A DNA stretch of 64,000 bases from Curtobacterium sp. VKM Ac-1393 (GCF_015350995.1 NZ_JADKRW010000001.1:447702-511701); one strand, 5' to 3'; shown: positions 51,878 through 61,805, counted from the first letter of the stretch. Program-made: numbers and translations. Notes: a model not told the origin generated them from the letters alone.

Positions 51878-52609
51878 TCAGACGCCGGCCGTGGTCTTGA
51901 TCCAGGACGAGGCCTGCGACAGCAGGGCGTAGTTCGAGCCAGCCTTGGTGTTCGCGCCGGGGTCGGCGCTGTCACCGGTGGAGCAGACGGCGACGACCTT
52001 GCCGTTCACGAGCAGGGGGCCGCCGGAGTCGCCGTGGTTCGAGGCGCCCGTCACACCGGTGAGGTGCTGGGCACGACCGCTGTAGGCGTCCGTGCTCGCG
52101 CCGGTGAGCGAGACCGTGGCCTGGTAGAGGCCGTCCGACTGCGTGGCGTTCGCGCGGAGGCCGTAGCCCTGGATGGTGCCGGTGCCGCTCGACTTGGCGG
52201 TCGCGGTGAGGTCGAGCGGGGCGTAGGTGGACAGCGAGTAGGCGCTCTTCAGGTGGACGAGCGCGATGTCGCCGGCCGGTGCGGCGGAGACGCGGTCGAC
52301 TGCGACGGCGGTGCCCCGGTTGGTGGTGGAGTTCGAGTGGTAGACGTTCATCGCACCGATGCCGTCGATGCAGTGACGGGCGGTGAGGATCCACGAGGCG
52401 TTGATCTGCTCGCCGGTGCAGTTGCTGACGTAGCCGGACGGGATGGAGCCGCCCGACGCTTCGAGCTGGACCGCCCACGAGGTGGTGGGGGCCTTCTCGC
52501 CGCCGACGACCTTGGTGCTGGCCGGCAGGGCCGAGGCGGGTGACGCGGCGAACACGCCTGCGGTGATGACGGCTGCCGCGGCGAACGCAGCTGCGATGGA
52601 CTTCTTCAT
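51878..52609 (-). CDS. Secreted trypsin-like serine protease (S1)
   Basis: 243 residues. Signal peptide 1-28 (ending PASALP); the mature chain starts with a short propeptide and then VVGGEKAP at 34-41. The catalytic triad is H79 (TARHC), D114 (GDIALV) and S195 (GDSGGP). A Cys pair (C64 and C80) probably closes the His loop. A strong GAGGAG site precedes the ATG at 52607-52609. It is exported and cleaves proteins; the primary specificity residue cannot be fixed by eye. It could work with the neighbouring glucanases in degrading wall material, which is inference. Confidence 0.93.
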   Translation of the reverse strand: MKKSIAAAFAAAAVITAGVFAASPASALPASTKVVGGEKAPTTSWAVQLEASGGSIPSGYVSNCTGEQINASWILTARHCIDGIGAMNVYHSNSTTNRGTAVAVDRVSAAPAGDIALVHLKSAYSLSTYAPLDLTATAKSSGTGTIQGYGLRANATQSDGLYQATVSLTGASTDAYSGRAQHLTGVTGASNHGDSGGPLLVNGKVVAVCSTGDSADPGANTKAGSNYALLSQASSWIKTTAGV

Positions 52610-52749
52610 GACGACTCCTCTGTCGGGAAGCACCTGAACCGTTGCGCTGTGCAACTAGGCAGCATCCTGACCCTCGTTCGGGGGCTGCACCAGTCCGCAC
52701 TTCGGCGGACGCCGCCCGACCCGACCCGCTCCGGACCGGAGCGGGTCGG

Positions 52750-54771
52750 TCACGAGGCGGCCGTGAGGTCGTAGAGGGTCACACCGTCCACGGTCGTCGA
52801 CGTGAAGTTCGCCGCGACCCACGCCGTGATCTGGTCGGCAGTCGTGCTGTCCGAGGTGGTGGTCGAGCCGGACCCGGAGGACGAGCCGGCGATGAACCAG
52901 TGGATCGCCCCGGCGGCGACCTCGGACCGGAACTGCGCGAGCGTCGGGGCGGGGTCGGTGCCGTTGTAACCGCCGATCGCCATCACCGGGTCGCCGGTCG
53001 CCAGCTGGTAGCTCGCGGCGCTGTTGGATCCGACGGTCGCGGCGAGCCAGGTGGCGTCACCGGCGTCGGCGGACAGGGCGTCGACGAGCTCGCTCGAGAC
53101 CTCCGTCGAGCCGCCGAGCAGGTTCGCGGCGCCTCCGGCCGGGGCGGCCCGGGTCGCGCCGCCCGTGCTCCCACCCGTGCTCGCGCCGGGCGGTGTACCA
53201 CCGGGTCCGTTCGTTCCAGCCGATGTCCCGCCGGGGGTGGTTCCGCCGGGGGTGGCTCCGCCGGCACCCGTGCCGCGGGCGACGGCCGGGCCGGCCGAGG
53301 GGATCGCGCCGCTGTGCGCGACGGACGCCGTCTGCACCGAGAACGCCGTGGGTCCGAGGAGCGCCGTGACGAGCACCGCCGCCACGGTCGCTGCGCCGAT
53401 GCTCCGTCGGCGGGGCGGCAGGAGCACCAGGACGGTAGCGACAGCCGCGGACGCCAGCACCACCCACCGGATCCAGGGCTGCCACGAGGCCGTCTCGTCG
53501 AGCAGCCGGAACGACCACGCTCCCGTCACCGCGACCGTGACGGCAGCCGTGATCCGCCAGGCGAGAACCGCACGGCGCTGCCAGAGCACCCCGGCCCCGA
53601 TGCCCACCAGTCCGGCGATGTACGGTGCGAGCGCGACCGTGTAGTACGGGTGGAAGATCCCACCCATGAAGCTGAACACCAGGCCGGTCGTCAGCAGCGA
53701 CGCTCCGAGGACCAGCACCGTGGCGAGCCTCGGGTCGGTGCGCTTCCGGACGCCGACCGCGACCACGGCGACGACGAGGAGCACCAGGGCCGTCGGCAGC
53801 AGCCAGGTGATCTGCGTCGCGAACTCCGAGCCGAACAGCCGGGTCAGACCGGTCGAACCCCACGACCCGGCCCCCGTGGTCCCTCCGCCCGGCACCACGC
53901 TGCCGTCCTCGTCGCCGGTGACCCGGCCGAGCCCGTTGTAGCCGAAGGTGAGCTCGAGGAAGCTGTTCGTCTGCGAGCCGCCGATGTACGGCCGGGACGA
54001 CGTGGGCACGAGCTCGACGATGGCGACCCACCACCCCGCCGACACGACGACGGCGACGGCTGCCGCCAGCAGGTGGCCGATGCGTCGGAGCACCGGCCGC
54101 GGCGACGCGTACAGGTACACCCCGACCAGCGGCGGCAGCACGAGGAACGCCTGCAGCTGCTTCGTCAGGAACCCGAGTCCGACGAGCACGCCGGCCCAGA
54201 CCACCCAGCGCATCCGTCCGGACTCGACACCGCGCAGGGTCAGCGCGATCGACCCGACCACCAGGAGCGTCAGGAGCGCGTCCGGGTTGTTGTAGCGGAA
54301 CATCAGCGTCGCCACCGGGGTCACGGCGAGGGCGGCTCCGGCGACCAGCGCGGCACCTGCCGTGAACCGGCGACGGACGATCCGGTACAGGATCGCCACC
54401 GAGGCCACGCCCATCAGCGCCTGGGGGACGAGGATCGACCACGAGTTCAGCCCGAACAGGCGGACCGACACCCCGATCACCCAGAGGAACGCCGGCGGCT
54501 TGTCGACCGTGATCGCGTTCGCGGCGTCGGATGAGCCGTAGAAGAACGCCTCCCAACTCTGGCTGCCGGCCTGGATCGCGGCCGAGTAGAACGAGTTCGC
54601 CCACCCGTTCACGCCGAGACCGACGAGGTACAGCACCCCGGTCGCCACGAGCAGCCCGAGGAACGCCGGTCGCTCCCACCGCGCCCGGTCCGTCCGGCTG
54701 CGGCCGATCGATCGCAGCCGTGCGGACAGCAGGGTGGAACGGACGGGGGTGACGGTCGACGTGCCTGACAT
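52750..54771 (-). CDS. GT39-type membrane glycosyltransferase
   Basis: 673 residues. About ten to twelve spans fill residues 30-470, with an early extracellular acidic region (SAAIQAGSQSWEAFFYGSSD) and the VDKPPAFLWVIGVSVRLFG loop typical of actinobacterial protein O-mannosyltransferase-like GT-C enzymes. After the last spans a Gly/Thr/Pro-rich low-complexity stretch (about 505-565) leads to a folded C-terminal domain (about 570-673). The family moves mannose or other sugars from a polyprenyl carrier to exported protein or glycan. The ATG at 54769-54771 was chosen over upstream codons in the promoter region. Confidence 0.83.
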   Translation of the reverse strand: MSGTSTVTPVRSTLLSARLRSIGRSRTDRARWERPAFLGLLVATGVLYLVGLGVNGWANSFYSAAIQAGSQSWEAFFYGSSDAANAITVDKPPAFLWVIGVSVRLFGLNSWSILVPQALMGVASVAILYRIVRRRFTAGAALVAGAALAVTPVATLMFRYNNPDALLTLLVVGSIALTLRGVESGRMRWVVWAGVLVGLGFLTKQLQAFLVLPPLVGVYLYASPRPVLRRIGHLLAAAVAVVVSAGWWVAIVELVPTSSRPYIGGSQTNSFLELTFGYNGLGRVTGDEDGSVVPGGGTTGAGSWGSTGLTRLFGSEFATQITWLLPTALVLLVVAVVAVGVRKRTDPRLATVLVLGASLLTTGLVFSFMGGIFHPYYTVALAPYIAGLVGIGAGVLWQRRAVLAWRITAAVTVAVTGAWSFRLLDETASWQPWIRWVVLASAAVATVLVLLPPRRRSIGAATVAAVLVTALLGPTAFSVQTASVAHSGAIPSAGPAVARGTGAGGATPGGTTPGGTSAGTNGPGGTPPGASTGGSTGGATRAAPAGGAANLLGGSTEVSSELVDALSADAGDATWLAATVGSNSAASYQLATGDPVMAIGGYNGTDPAPTLAQFRSEVAAGAIHWFIAGSSSGSGSTTTSDSTTADQITAWVAANFTSTTVDGVTLYDLTAAS

Positions 54772-54845
54772 GGGTCCACCGTCGCGGTCGGGCATGGACC
54801 ACACCCCGCCGTGGGCTGGGAGCCCGGTAAGGGTCCGGCGACGGG

Positions 54846-57629
54846 CTACCGGGTCGTGAACGTCCCCCGCCCACGCTGACCGGAGCCGTAGCCGAGGGCG
54901 TGCACGACGTGCGACCCGGTCGCCGATGTGCCCGCCTTCGTGGTCTTGAAGCGGAGCTTGCCGTTCGCGTCCGCCGTCGCACGGCCGAGGCTCGTGCGGT
55001 CGATGCTCACCGCGACCGACTCACCGGCTCGGTACCCACTGCCCGACACCGCGATCGTCCCGGGGCGGCTTGCGCTGCCGAGGGTCGTGGTGAGTGCGGT
55101 CGTGGTGGCCTGGGCCTCGGTGCAGGCGTCGCCCGGGGTGCCGACCGCGGGCGCCGATGCCGCGGGACGACCGCTCCAGGTGCGCACGCCGTCGTCCTCG
55201 CGGATCGTCAGTGCCCCGATCGAGTCGCCGATCACCGACCCGCCCTGGGTGTTGCTGAGCGTCATCGGGTACGCGGACGTGCGGGTCTCGGACGGCTGCC
55301 GGTCACCGTTCACGGCGACCCGGACCGCCTTGCACACCTCGCCCGGCTGGAAGGTCACCGGCTGCACGGTCGGTCGGATGCGGCTGTCGTAGCTCTGGTC
55401 GAGGTCGAAGAACACCGTGGTGGCCGTCTCGGCCGGTCGGGAGAGCACGGCGGCGGCGGAGACCCAGGCACGGCGACTGCCCTCGTCGACGAACCGGTCT
55501 GCGATCCGCGCGGTGGGTCGGTCCGTGACGGCGGGTGTGCCGAGCGTCGATGCGGGGAGCAGCGCCACGTCGCTCAGCAGGACGCCGCCGTTCTGCTTCG
55601 GGACGTCGATCGTGACCTCGCGCACCGTCGTCAGGTCGACGCCGGTGAAGGACGCGAGCGGGATCTGTGCCTGCTGCAGCAGGGTCTTCCGCGGGGAGTT
55701 CCGCGTGCCGGGCAGCAGCTGGCCGGCACGGCTGACGTCGGACAGCTTCCGGGTGGCGACCGCACCGGCCGCGTCGTGGATGCTCACCGAGACGTCGGCG
55801 TTCGTCGACGTGGTGTCATCGGGTGCGACGCGGAGCGACAAGGCACGGAAGCCGGAGAAGTCAGCGGACCCAGCGGCCACCGGGATGTGGAGCTGCCCAC
55901 CGGACTTCGCGCCGATCGGCGTGACGTGCAAGGACGGCGTCGACGGGACCGAGGCGGCCAGCCACGCGGGCGTGTAGTCGGGCACGTTCGACGAGATCGA
56001 CACGCACGCCGGCAGCCCCTGCTTCGTCGGCAGCGAGTCCGTGCTCGCGCACGTCGCCGAGGTGATCGACCCGGTCGTGGTGATCGCCGGGTCCTTGTGG
56101 TCGAACACGGCGAGGTCACGACGGCTCGAGCCGGGCAGCGATGCGCTGACGCGGAGGTCTGCCTTGCCGAGGGCGGCGGGCTGCCGGTTGCTGCCGTCGA
56201 ACATCGGCAGGAACTGCTGCTCGTCGCCGAGGGTCAGACGGAAGAACCCGCTGATCAGGCTGGTGCCGACGGCGTACTGCGCGTCGGACGAGAGGCGTGT
56301 GGTCTTCTTCGCCTTCGAGCCGCACACGGCGTCCGACTCGTCCCACCAGTCGTCGGACGACGCCTTCGGGTACTTCCCCGGGGTCCACGTGGTGTTGAAG
56401 AAGTTGTGGTTGGCGCCCATCACCAGGACCGACGAGCGCAGGACGTCGTCGCCGAAGGCCGTGCGGGAGTCGTCGAAGAAGTGCTGACCCTGCAGATCGG
56501 AGACATCGCCGTCGCAGGCGGGCAGCACGACGGCCAGGTTCGTGTCGGGCAGGGTCATCCGCCCGAAGTCGGTGGGTGCCAGCGGCAGGACGGCCTTGAT
56601 GCCGAACGGGTTCGTGCGCTGCATGTTGAGCAGCGCCGCACGGACGACGCCGTCGCCGCCCCGCGAGTGCCCCATCAGCCCGACGTCGGTCAGGTCGAGC
56701 TTGCCGGTGAGCAGCGGCGACAGCCGGGGCTCCTGGCCCGCGTCCGCACGCTGCAGCAGGCTGAGGTGGTCGAGGACGAGCTGTCCGCGGGCCGTCGCAC
56801 CGCCGTCGTCGGCCAGGGTGCCGTCGAGCGAGTTGATCGCGTTCGCCGAGATCGAGACGACGACCGTGCCGTGGCTGGCGAGCACCGTCGCGGCGGCGTT
56901 GTACCCGAGGTAACTCGGGATGTCGGTCTGCCCCGGGCCGCAGGGCCAGGCCCGGCGGCTCGGGGTCCCGCCCACGCAGGCTTCGTGGCGGCCGTGCAGG
57001 AACACCGCCACCGGGCGCTTGCCCGGGGCGTCCTTCGGCAGGAAGACCGCGGCGCGCATCTCACCCTTGCGACCGCCGAAGCCGGCGAGGGTCACGGCTT
57101 CGTCGCCCAGGTCGTAGTCGGCCCGGACCACCGAGTACTGCCCGGCCGCGGACGGGTCGTCGGTGAGCGGCACGGGCGCCTCGGTGGGAGCAGCCTGCGG
57201 CGCGGTCGCGGCCTCGCCGGTCGCCCGTCGAGCGGCGTCGCCGGTCCACCCCTGCTCGACGGAGTCGGCATCGGCCACGGCAGGGTCGGTCGTCGTGACC
57301 GTGAGCTGCCGCTGGTCGAGGCTCGTCTGCGCGACACCGATGTCCTTGCCGTCGACGACGAGCACCGGCGCTGCCGCGCGGAGGGGCAGCGGTTCGTCGA
57401 GGTCGAGGGTGACGGTGTAGCCGCCGTCGGTCGTCGTGACCGTCCAGTCGTCGCCCTCGGCCACCGGAGCGGCGACGGTCGCGCCGTTCGCGGTCGCGCC
57501 GCTGTTCGCCGGTGCGGCACTCGCCGGCAGGGCGACGACGGCGCCGCCGACGGCGAGCGCTCCGGCGACCAGCGCCGAACAGGCGACGTGCAGTGCGACT
57601 GTGGAACGACGTCTCGGCGAACGGTTCAC
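54846..57629 (-). CDS. Large secreted alpha/beta hydrolase with C-terminal Ig-like domains
   Basis: 927 residues. Signal peptide 1-39. An alpha/beta hydrolase core runs from about 165 to 480 with the lipase box GHSRGG (S322), an Asp near LPACDGDV and a His in MGANHNFF. The pattern fits chlorophyllase- or PHB-depolymerase-like enzymes. The C-terminal half (about 520-927) is beta-rich and contains a Calx-beta-like stretch and a final bacterial Ig-like domain (GTIAVSGSGYRAGESVAVSIDR, in part). It is exported; substrate unknown. It runs toward the GT39 gene, which begins 74 bp downstream. Confidence 0.75.
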   Translation of the reverse strand: MNRSPRRRSTVALHVACSALVAGALAVGGAVVALPASAAPANSGATANGATVAAPVAEGDDWTVTTTDGGYTVTLDLDEPLPLRAAAPVLVVDGKDIGVAQTSLDQRQLTVTTTDPAVADADSVEQGWTGDAARRATGEAATAPQAAPTEAPVPLTDDPSAAGQYSVVRADYDLGDEAVTLAGFGGRKGEMRAAVFLPKDAPGKRPVAVFLHGRHEACVGGTPSRRAWPCGPGQTDIPSYLGYNAAATVLASHGTVVVSISANAINSLDGTLADDGGATARGQLVLDHLSLLQRADAGQEPRLSPLLTGKLDLTDVGLMGHSRGGDGVVRAALLNMQRTNPFGIKAVLPLAPTDFGRMTLPDTNLAVVLPACDGDVSDLQGQHFFDDSRTAFGDDVLRSSVLVMGANHNFFNTTWTPGKYPKASSDDWWDESDAVCGSKAKKTTRLSSDAQYAVGTSLISGFFRLTLGDEQQFLPMFDGSNRQPAALGKADLRVSASLPGSSRRDLAVFDHKDPAITTTGSITSATCASTDSLPTKQGLPACVSISSNVPDYTPAWLAASVPSTPSLHVTPIGAKSGGQLHIPVAAGSADFSGFRALSLRVAPDDTTSTNADVSVSIHDAAGAVATRKLSDVSRAGQLLPGTRNSPRKTLLQQAQIPLASFTGVDLTTVREVTIDVPKQNGGVLLSDVALLPASTLGTPAVTDRPTARIADRFVDEGSRRAWVSAAAVLSRPAETATTVFFDLDQSYDSRIRPTVQPVTFQPGEVCKAVRVAVNGDRQPSETRTSAYPMTLSNTQGGSVIGDSIGALTIREDDGVRTWSGRPAASAPAVGTPGDACTEAQATTTALTTTLGSASRPGTIAVSGSGYRAGESVAVSIDRTSLGRATADANGKLRFKTTKAGTSATGSHVVHALGYGSGQRGRGTFTTR

Positions 57630-57681
57630 GGTGGTTCTCCCCCGGGTGCTGTGGCGTGCGCCACCGCACGCTCCGGTGCCA

Positions 57682-57709
57682 AGAGTAGGGACGCCGGGGG
57701 TCGCGGCAA
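57682..57709 (-). promoter_or_regulatory. Candidate promoter of the large hydrolase gene
   Basis: On the minus strand TTGCCG (57704-57709) and TACTCT (57682-57687) are 16 bp apart, about 52 bp before the start codon at 57629. The match to a vegetative promoter is fair. The divergent gene at 57778 has only a weak TAGGAT element upstream. Confidence 0.4.
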
Positions 57710-57777
57710 ATAGTCCTGGAGGATGACCTCGCGCTGGCTAGGATCGTGGTGCCCGCCCGGGCGACGAGGGGACAGCG

Positions 57778-58254
57778 ATGGGTTCGGACACTGCACAGCA
57801 CCGAAGGCCGACGATCGTCACGGTCGCGGTCGTCATCTGGTGGGTCACGACGCTCCTGCGGCTCGTCGTCTCGGTGCCGACCTTCGTCGAGGCCCTGCGC
57901 ACGGCCGGCGGCGGATTCGTCGGCACGCTGCTCGGTGTCCTCCTCGGCCTCGGCTGGTCCGCGTTGATCCTGTGGCTGGCGTCGCGGATGGCTCGCGGCT
58001 CCGGCACCGCGCGACTGTGGCTCGCGATCATCGCGGGGTTCACGATCGTCAACGTGGCGTTCGGCGTCGCGGACGGTGCAGCGTTCTGGGTGCTCCTCAG
58101 CCCGGTCGCCGTCGTGGTCGCCGTCGTCCTGAGCTACCAGCCATCGGTCCGTGCGTTCTTCCCGAAGGCCGAGCGTCGCGCCCGCGCAGCCCAGCCGCGG
58201 ACCCTCGGGTGGGACCCGGACACGGGCGAGCGCATCACGGAGCCCACGAACTGA
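57778..58254 (+). CDS. Small integral membrane protein
   Basis: 158 residues with four clear membrane spans (about 13-35, 48-68, 80-100, 105-122). The cytosolic tail is basic (KAERRARAAQ), ending TLGWDPDTGERITEPTN. No family I recognise. GAGGGGACAG precedes the ATG at 57778. It is divergent from the large secreted hydrolase and convergent with the carboxypeptidase-regulatory-repeat gene, 15 bp between stops. Function unknown. Confidence 0.78.
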   Translation: MGSDTAQHRRPTIVTVAVVIWWVTTLLRLVVSVPTFVEALRTAGGGFVGTLLGVLLGLGWSALILWLASRMARGSGTARLWLAIIAGFTIVNVAFGVADGAAFWVLLSPVAVVVAVVLSYQPSVRAFFPKAERRARAAQPRTLGWDPDTGERITEPTN

Positions 58255-58269
58255 CACCGATCCCGGCCG

Positions 58270-59307
58270 TCAGCGAGTGCTCCAGAACGAGATCGAGCGA
58301 CTTTCGTCGCGGATGATGATCGTGTGCGATGCTGCGCGGTCCGCGACCGGCCGATTGCCCTCGCCGCCGTACCAGTACGACACGTACCGACGTTGGCTCG
58401 GTGACCAGCCGACGACCTCGACCTTGTAGCGTCCGGCGCTCAGCACCGCACCGAAGGTGCCGCCGCGACCGGGCGACCAGTAGCTCAGGTGCGTGTCGAA
58501 GGTGCTGCCGATGGACTCGCCGTACACGTGGACGACGGCGCCGGTGAAGTCGGTGTCGAGCTGCGGGTTGAGGATCCCGGTGAGCGTGACCCCCTCGGTC
58601 GAGCTCGCGTCGATGCCGTCCACCACGGTCTCGGTGCGGCCGCCGGCCTGGTGTGCCACTCGGACGTAGGAACGCTCCGCCGTGGCACCCGGATCGCGGT
58701 GGAAGCCCCACGACTCGCTGCGGAGCGCCGGCCACGAGTCGAGCGTCTCGTCGTGCGCGTTGACCTGCACGCTGTAGTCGTCGCTCGGCAGCCCGTGCAC
58801 CCAGTAGTGGCCGTCGGGCGAGGTGACCGCTCGCCGCACGGTGCCGGTGTTCCAGCCCCGCACCACGACCGCTGCGCCGGACAGGTCCGCCCCGTAGGGG
58901 TTGTGGGCCGTGCCACCGATCGAGGCACCCCGCCGCATCACGAGCACCACGGTGTCGTGTCCGCCGGCGGTGACCGTGACGCCGGTGCGCTCGGCCGGGA
59001 TCACATCGTCGAACCCGTACGAGCCCTCGCGCTCGCCGTGCAGCCTCCACGTGCCGGCCGGGACGGCGTCGAACGTCAGCCGGCCGCGACGGTCGCTCGT
59101 CGCCGAGTCGGCGGTCCCGCCGTCCGGGGTGCGGAGGTCGACGACCACACCCTCCATCGCGAGCGGCCGCTTCTCCGGGTCGGTGAGCATGACGGTGAGC
59201 GCACCGTCGCCCGGAGTGGCCACCGCCGGGGTGACCGGCGTGACGAGCACGCCGATCAGTGTCAACGCGGTCGCGATCCCGACCGTCGTGCGTCGTCGTG
59301 CCGTCAT
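58270..59307 (-). CDS. Secreted protein with carboxypeptidase-regulatory-like repeats
   Basis: 345 residues. A signal peptide (1-31) precedes two or three beta-sandwich repeats of the carboxypeptidase-regulatory/Cna-B-like kind: VVVDLRTPDGGTADSATSDRRGRLTFDAVPAGTWRL near 50-90 (motif shown only in part elsewhere: GRLTFDAVPAGTW), SIGGTAHNPYGADLSGAAVV near 125 and VTLTGILNPQLDTDFTGAVV near 230. These usually stabilise or anchor extracellular proteins and have no catalytic centre here. I prefer the ATG at 59305-59307 to one 30 bp upstream, as it starts a proper signal peptide. Confidence 0.7.
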   Translation of the reverse strand: MTARRRTTVGIATALTLIGVLVTPVTPAVATPGDGALTVMLTDPEKRPLAMEGVVVDLRTPDGGTADSATSDRRGRLTFDAVPAGTWRLHGEREGSYGFDDVIPAERTGVTVTAGGHDTVVLVMRRGASIGGTAHNPYGADLSGAAVVVRGWNTGTVRRAVTSPDGHYWVHGLPSDDYSVQVNAHDETLDSWPALRSESWGFHRDPGATAERSYVRVAHQAGGRTETVVDGIDASSTEGVTLTGILNPQLDTDFTGAVVHVYGESIGSTFDTHLSYWSPGRGGTFGAVLSAGRYKVEVVGWSPSQRRYVSYWYGGEGNRPVADRAASHTIIIRDESRSISFWSTR

Positions 59308-59669
59308 GGTGTGCACCTGATCCCCTGGCGGGGCCACCCCTGGCCCCGGTGGAGTGGAGCGTAGCCGCGACGGGGCACGAGCGCGTGGCCGATGTCCGCT
59401 CAGTTCACCAACCGCGGCGCGTCGCGTTCCGCGCCGGCGGCGCTCTTCTCGAAAGCGCCGACCGGCACACCGTCGACTCGCACGAGCACCTCCGCTGTGA
59501 GCGTCCGGTTACAGGACGCGGATGTCACCGATCGCTCACGAGCGAGTCCAGTGACCGATCACGTACGCGAGCACCCGCTTCCTGACGCACGTGGCGATCA
59601 CGATCGCACAGGCCTGACGCACGAGAGCCCCGCGACCGGAGTCACGGGGCCCTCGATGGTGCGCGAGTG
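59308..59669. other. Intergenic gap, no gene recognised
   Basis: A 362-bp stretch between two same-strand genes. It contains the hairpin at 59623-59654 and a G/C-rich segment near 59400-59590 with short internal repeats (CCGATC twice). No open frame there has a start, ribosome site or recognised domain. Confidence 0.5.
59623..59654 (-). terminator. Probable terminator of the phosphoesterase gene
   Basis: Arms 59623-59636 and 59641-59654 pair at 12 of 14 positions (core GCCCCG/CGGGGC), with G-T wobble at the others, around a 4-bp loop. It lies 16 bp after the minus-strand stop at 59670. Confidence 0.55.
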
Positions 59670-61805
59670 CTACTTGATGACCACCGACTGCACCGGGCTG
59701 GTACTCGTCGTGAGCTCGTCGGTCCCGGCGAAGACGGCGTGCAGGTTGTGCGTGCCCTTCTTCAGCGTGAGCGTCGAGGTGACCGTGCCGTTCTGCACGG
59801 TGACGGTCGCCAGGCGCTTCGTGCCCTGGTAGATCCGCGCGGTGCCGTCCACGGTGAAGCCCGTGGCCTTGACCTGCACGGTCGCCTTGCCGCTGCTGTA
59901 CTTGAGCGCCGTGCGGGACGGGGCCTTCGTGACGGTGACGGTGGCGGCCTTCGCGGTCGCCGAGTCGGTACCCGAGAACGTCGAGTCGGCGTTGACGAAC
60001 TTCGCGGTGAGCGAGTGCGTGCCGACGGCCAGGGCGCTCGGCAGCACCATGGTGGCGGTGCTGTCCTTGACCGGGACGGTGCCGAGGACCTTCTTGCCGT
60101 CCGAGATCGTCACGGTGCCCTGCTGCTTGCCGATGCCACCGGCGATGGTCGCCGTGACCGTGACGGGCTTCGCCGCGTTGACGGCCTGCGAGGCGGCGGA
60201 CAGCGACAGGCTGGTGGTCGTCGACGGCAGCGTGGCGTGCAGGTCGAACTGGTCGACCGTCGAACCGATCGCGGCCGGGTCGGCGGTGGCCGTCGGCTGG
60301 AGGGTCACGCCGCAGCTGTCGACGTTGCCGTGCTGGACCGCCGCGTTGAGCGTGGCGCAGTCACCGGCGCGGATGCTCTCGACGTTCAGCTTGTCGTCGG
60401 TGACCGAGACCTTCACGAACGTGCGGACGTGCTCCTGGTTCTCGACCGAGTTGGCCCAGTGACGCTTGCCCGTCGGGTCGAGCGGGTCCGCGCCGTACCC
60501 ACCCTGGGTGGCGTCCGGTGCGGTCAGGTCGTAGTACTTCGAGCCGGAGGCCGAGTTCGCCGTCATGTAGATGACGCCGCCGGGGCCGGAGAAGACCTCG
60601 GGAGCAGCGGGCTGCTCGTTGACGTTGGCCTTCTTGCCGTTCTTGATCGCGTAGCTGCGCGAGTAGGAGTGGTCGTGGCCCTGCAGGACGAGGTCGACGC
60701 CCATGTCGGAGAACGCACGCGTGAAGTCGAACCGGCGCTGCTGGTTGTCCTTGTCGTTCGCGTGGTCGGCCGGCGAGTAGATCGAGTGGTGGTAGACGAG
60801 CGTGGTCCACTTCGCGTCGTCGCCGTAGCGGTTGATGACGTCGCGCACGTAGTTCACGTGGGCCGCGTCCGAACCGGCTGCGTAGGCGTTCGAGTTGATG
60901 TCGATGAACAGGACGCCCTTGTACATGTACCAGTAGTCACCGCCCGAGTTCGCGGTGGTGTTGCCGCCCGGGTAGAAGTCCGGCACCTTGAGCGAGTTCG
61001 GCACCTGGTTGTGCTGCTCGTAGGCCTTGCCGCCCACGTCGTGGTTGCCGATGGTCGAGGCCCAGGGGTACCGCTTGAGCACGTCGCTGCTGTCGGCGAA
61101 CGCACCCCACTCGTACTCGTTGTTGGCGTGCTCGATCTGGTCGCCACCGGAGACGAGGAGCTCGGCGTCCGGCTCGGTCGAGGTGGCGTACTTCAGGGTG
61201 TCGGCCCAGCCAGCACCGTCGTCGTCGACGAAGCCCGACGAACCGATCTGCGGGTCGCCGAAGAACAGGAAGTCGAAGTCGCCGGAGAAGCTCTTCGTGG
61301 TGAACGTGTACGACGCCGACCAGGCCGAGCCGTCCGCCGCACCGACGTGGTACGTGTACGAGGTGTTCGGCTCGAGGTCCGAGATCGTCGCGTGGGCGTT
61401 GATGTAGCCCGACTCGGCGGCGATGCCCGCGATGTTCTTCGTGTTCGAGTCGGTCGTGCTCGTGTCGGCGGCGGTGTTCGCGGCCTTCGAGGCGGCGATC
61501 GTCGTCTTGGCGTCGGTGAAGACGCCGTCGGTCATCGACCCCGTCTTCTGGATCTCGAGGGACTGCGCGACGTTCGTCGGGAAGTACCACGAGGCGATGC
61601 GCTGGCTCTCGGTCGCGCCGACGCCCAGCAGGATGTGGATCGGGCCACCGGTCGAGATGTTGGTGGTGGGGGTGTTCGTCGCGGCGGACGCGACGTTCGT
61701 GCCGACCATCGAGGCACCGGCGATGAGCGCGGCTCCGAGGACGGCTCCGCAGACGCGGAGGGTGGTGGTTCTGCGCCGTGACGCGGCGCCGGACAGGAGA
61801 CTCAT
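59670..61805 (-). CDS. Secreted metallophosphoesterase (purple-acid-phosphatase-like) with Ig-like repeats
   Basis: 711 residues. Signal peptide 1-42. An N-terminal fibronectin-like domain (about 50-172) precedes a calcineurin-like phosphoesterase: D184 in FFGDPQ, D222 in SGGDQ, N254-H255 in GNHD, a further His in VYHHSIY and GHDHSYSRS. Residues about 525-711 are two Big3-type Ig repeats (VTVTATIAGG, ATVTVTKAPSRT). The enzyme removes phosphate from extracellular esters. A GTTTACC heptamer on the minus strand upstream (61873-61879) resembles a single Pho-box half, too weak to claim control. The HupE-like gene is upstream on the same strand, 115 bp away. Confidence 0.9.
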   Translation of the reverse strand: MSLLSGAASRRRTTTLRVCGAVLGAALIAGASMVGTNVASAATNTPTTNISTGGPIHILLGVGATESQRIASWYFPTNVAQSLEIQKTGSMTDGVFTDAKTTIAASKAANTAADTSTTDSNTKNIAGIAAESGYINAHATISDLEPNTSYTYHVGAADGSAWSASYTFTTKSFSGDFDFLFFGDPQIGSSGFVDDDGAGWADTLKYATSTEPDAELLVSGGDQIEHANNEYEWGAFADSSDVLKRYPWASTIGNHDVGGKAYEQHNQVPNSLKVPDFYPGGNTTANSGGDYWYMYKGVLFIDINSNAYAAGSDAAHVNYVRDVINRYGDDAKWTTLVYHHSIYSPADHANDKDNQQRRFDFTRAFSDMGVDLVLQGHDHSYSRSYAIKNGKKANVNEQPAAPEVFSGPGGVIYMTANSASGSKYYDLTAPDATQGGYGADPLDPTGKRHWANSVENQEHVRTFVKVSVTDDKLNVESIRAGDCATLNAAVQHGNVDSCGVTLQPTATADPAAIGSTVDQFDLHATLPSTTTSLSLSAASQAVNAAKPVTVTATIAGGIGKQQGTVTISDGKKVLGTVPVKDSTATMVLPSALAVGTHSLTAKFVNADSTFSGTDSATAKAATVTVTKAPSRTALKYSSGKATVQVKATGFTVDGTARIYQGTKRLATVTVQNGTVTSTLTLKKGTHNLHAVFAGTDELTTSTSPVQSVVIK

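Noticed and set aside
53160-53280. Repetitive Gly/Thr/Pro coding stretch in the GT39 gene as a DNA repeat element
   Set aside because: It is a low-complexity protein linker with imperfect codon repeats, not an independent repeat.
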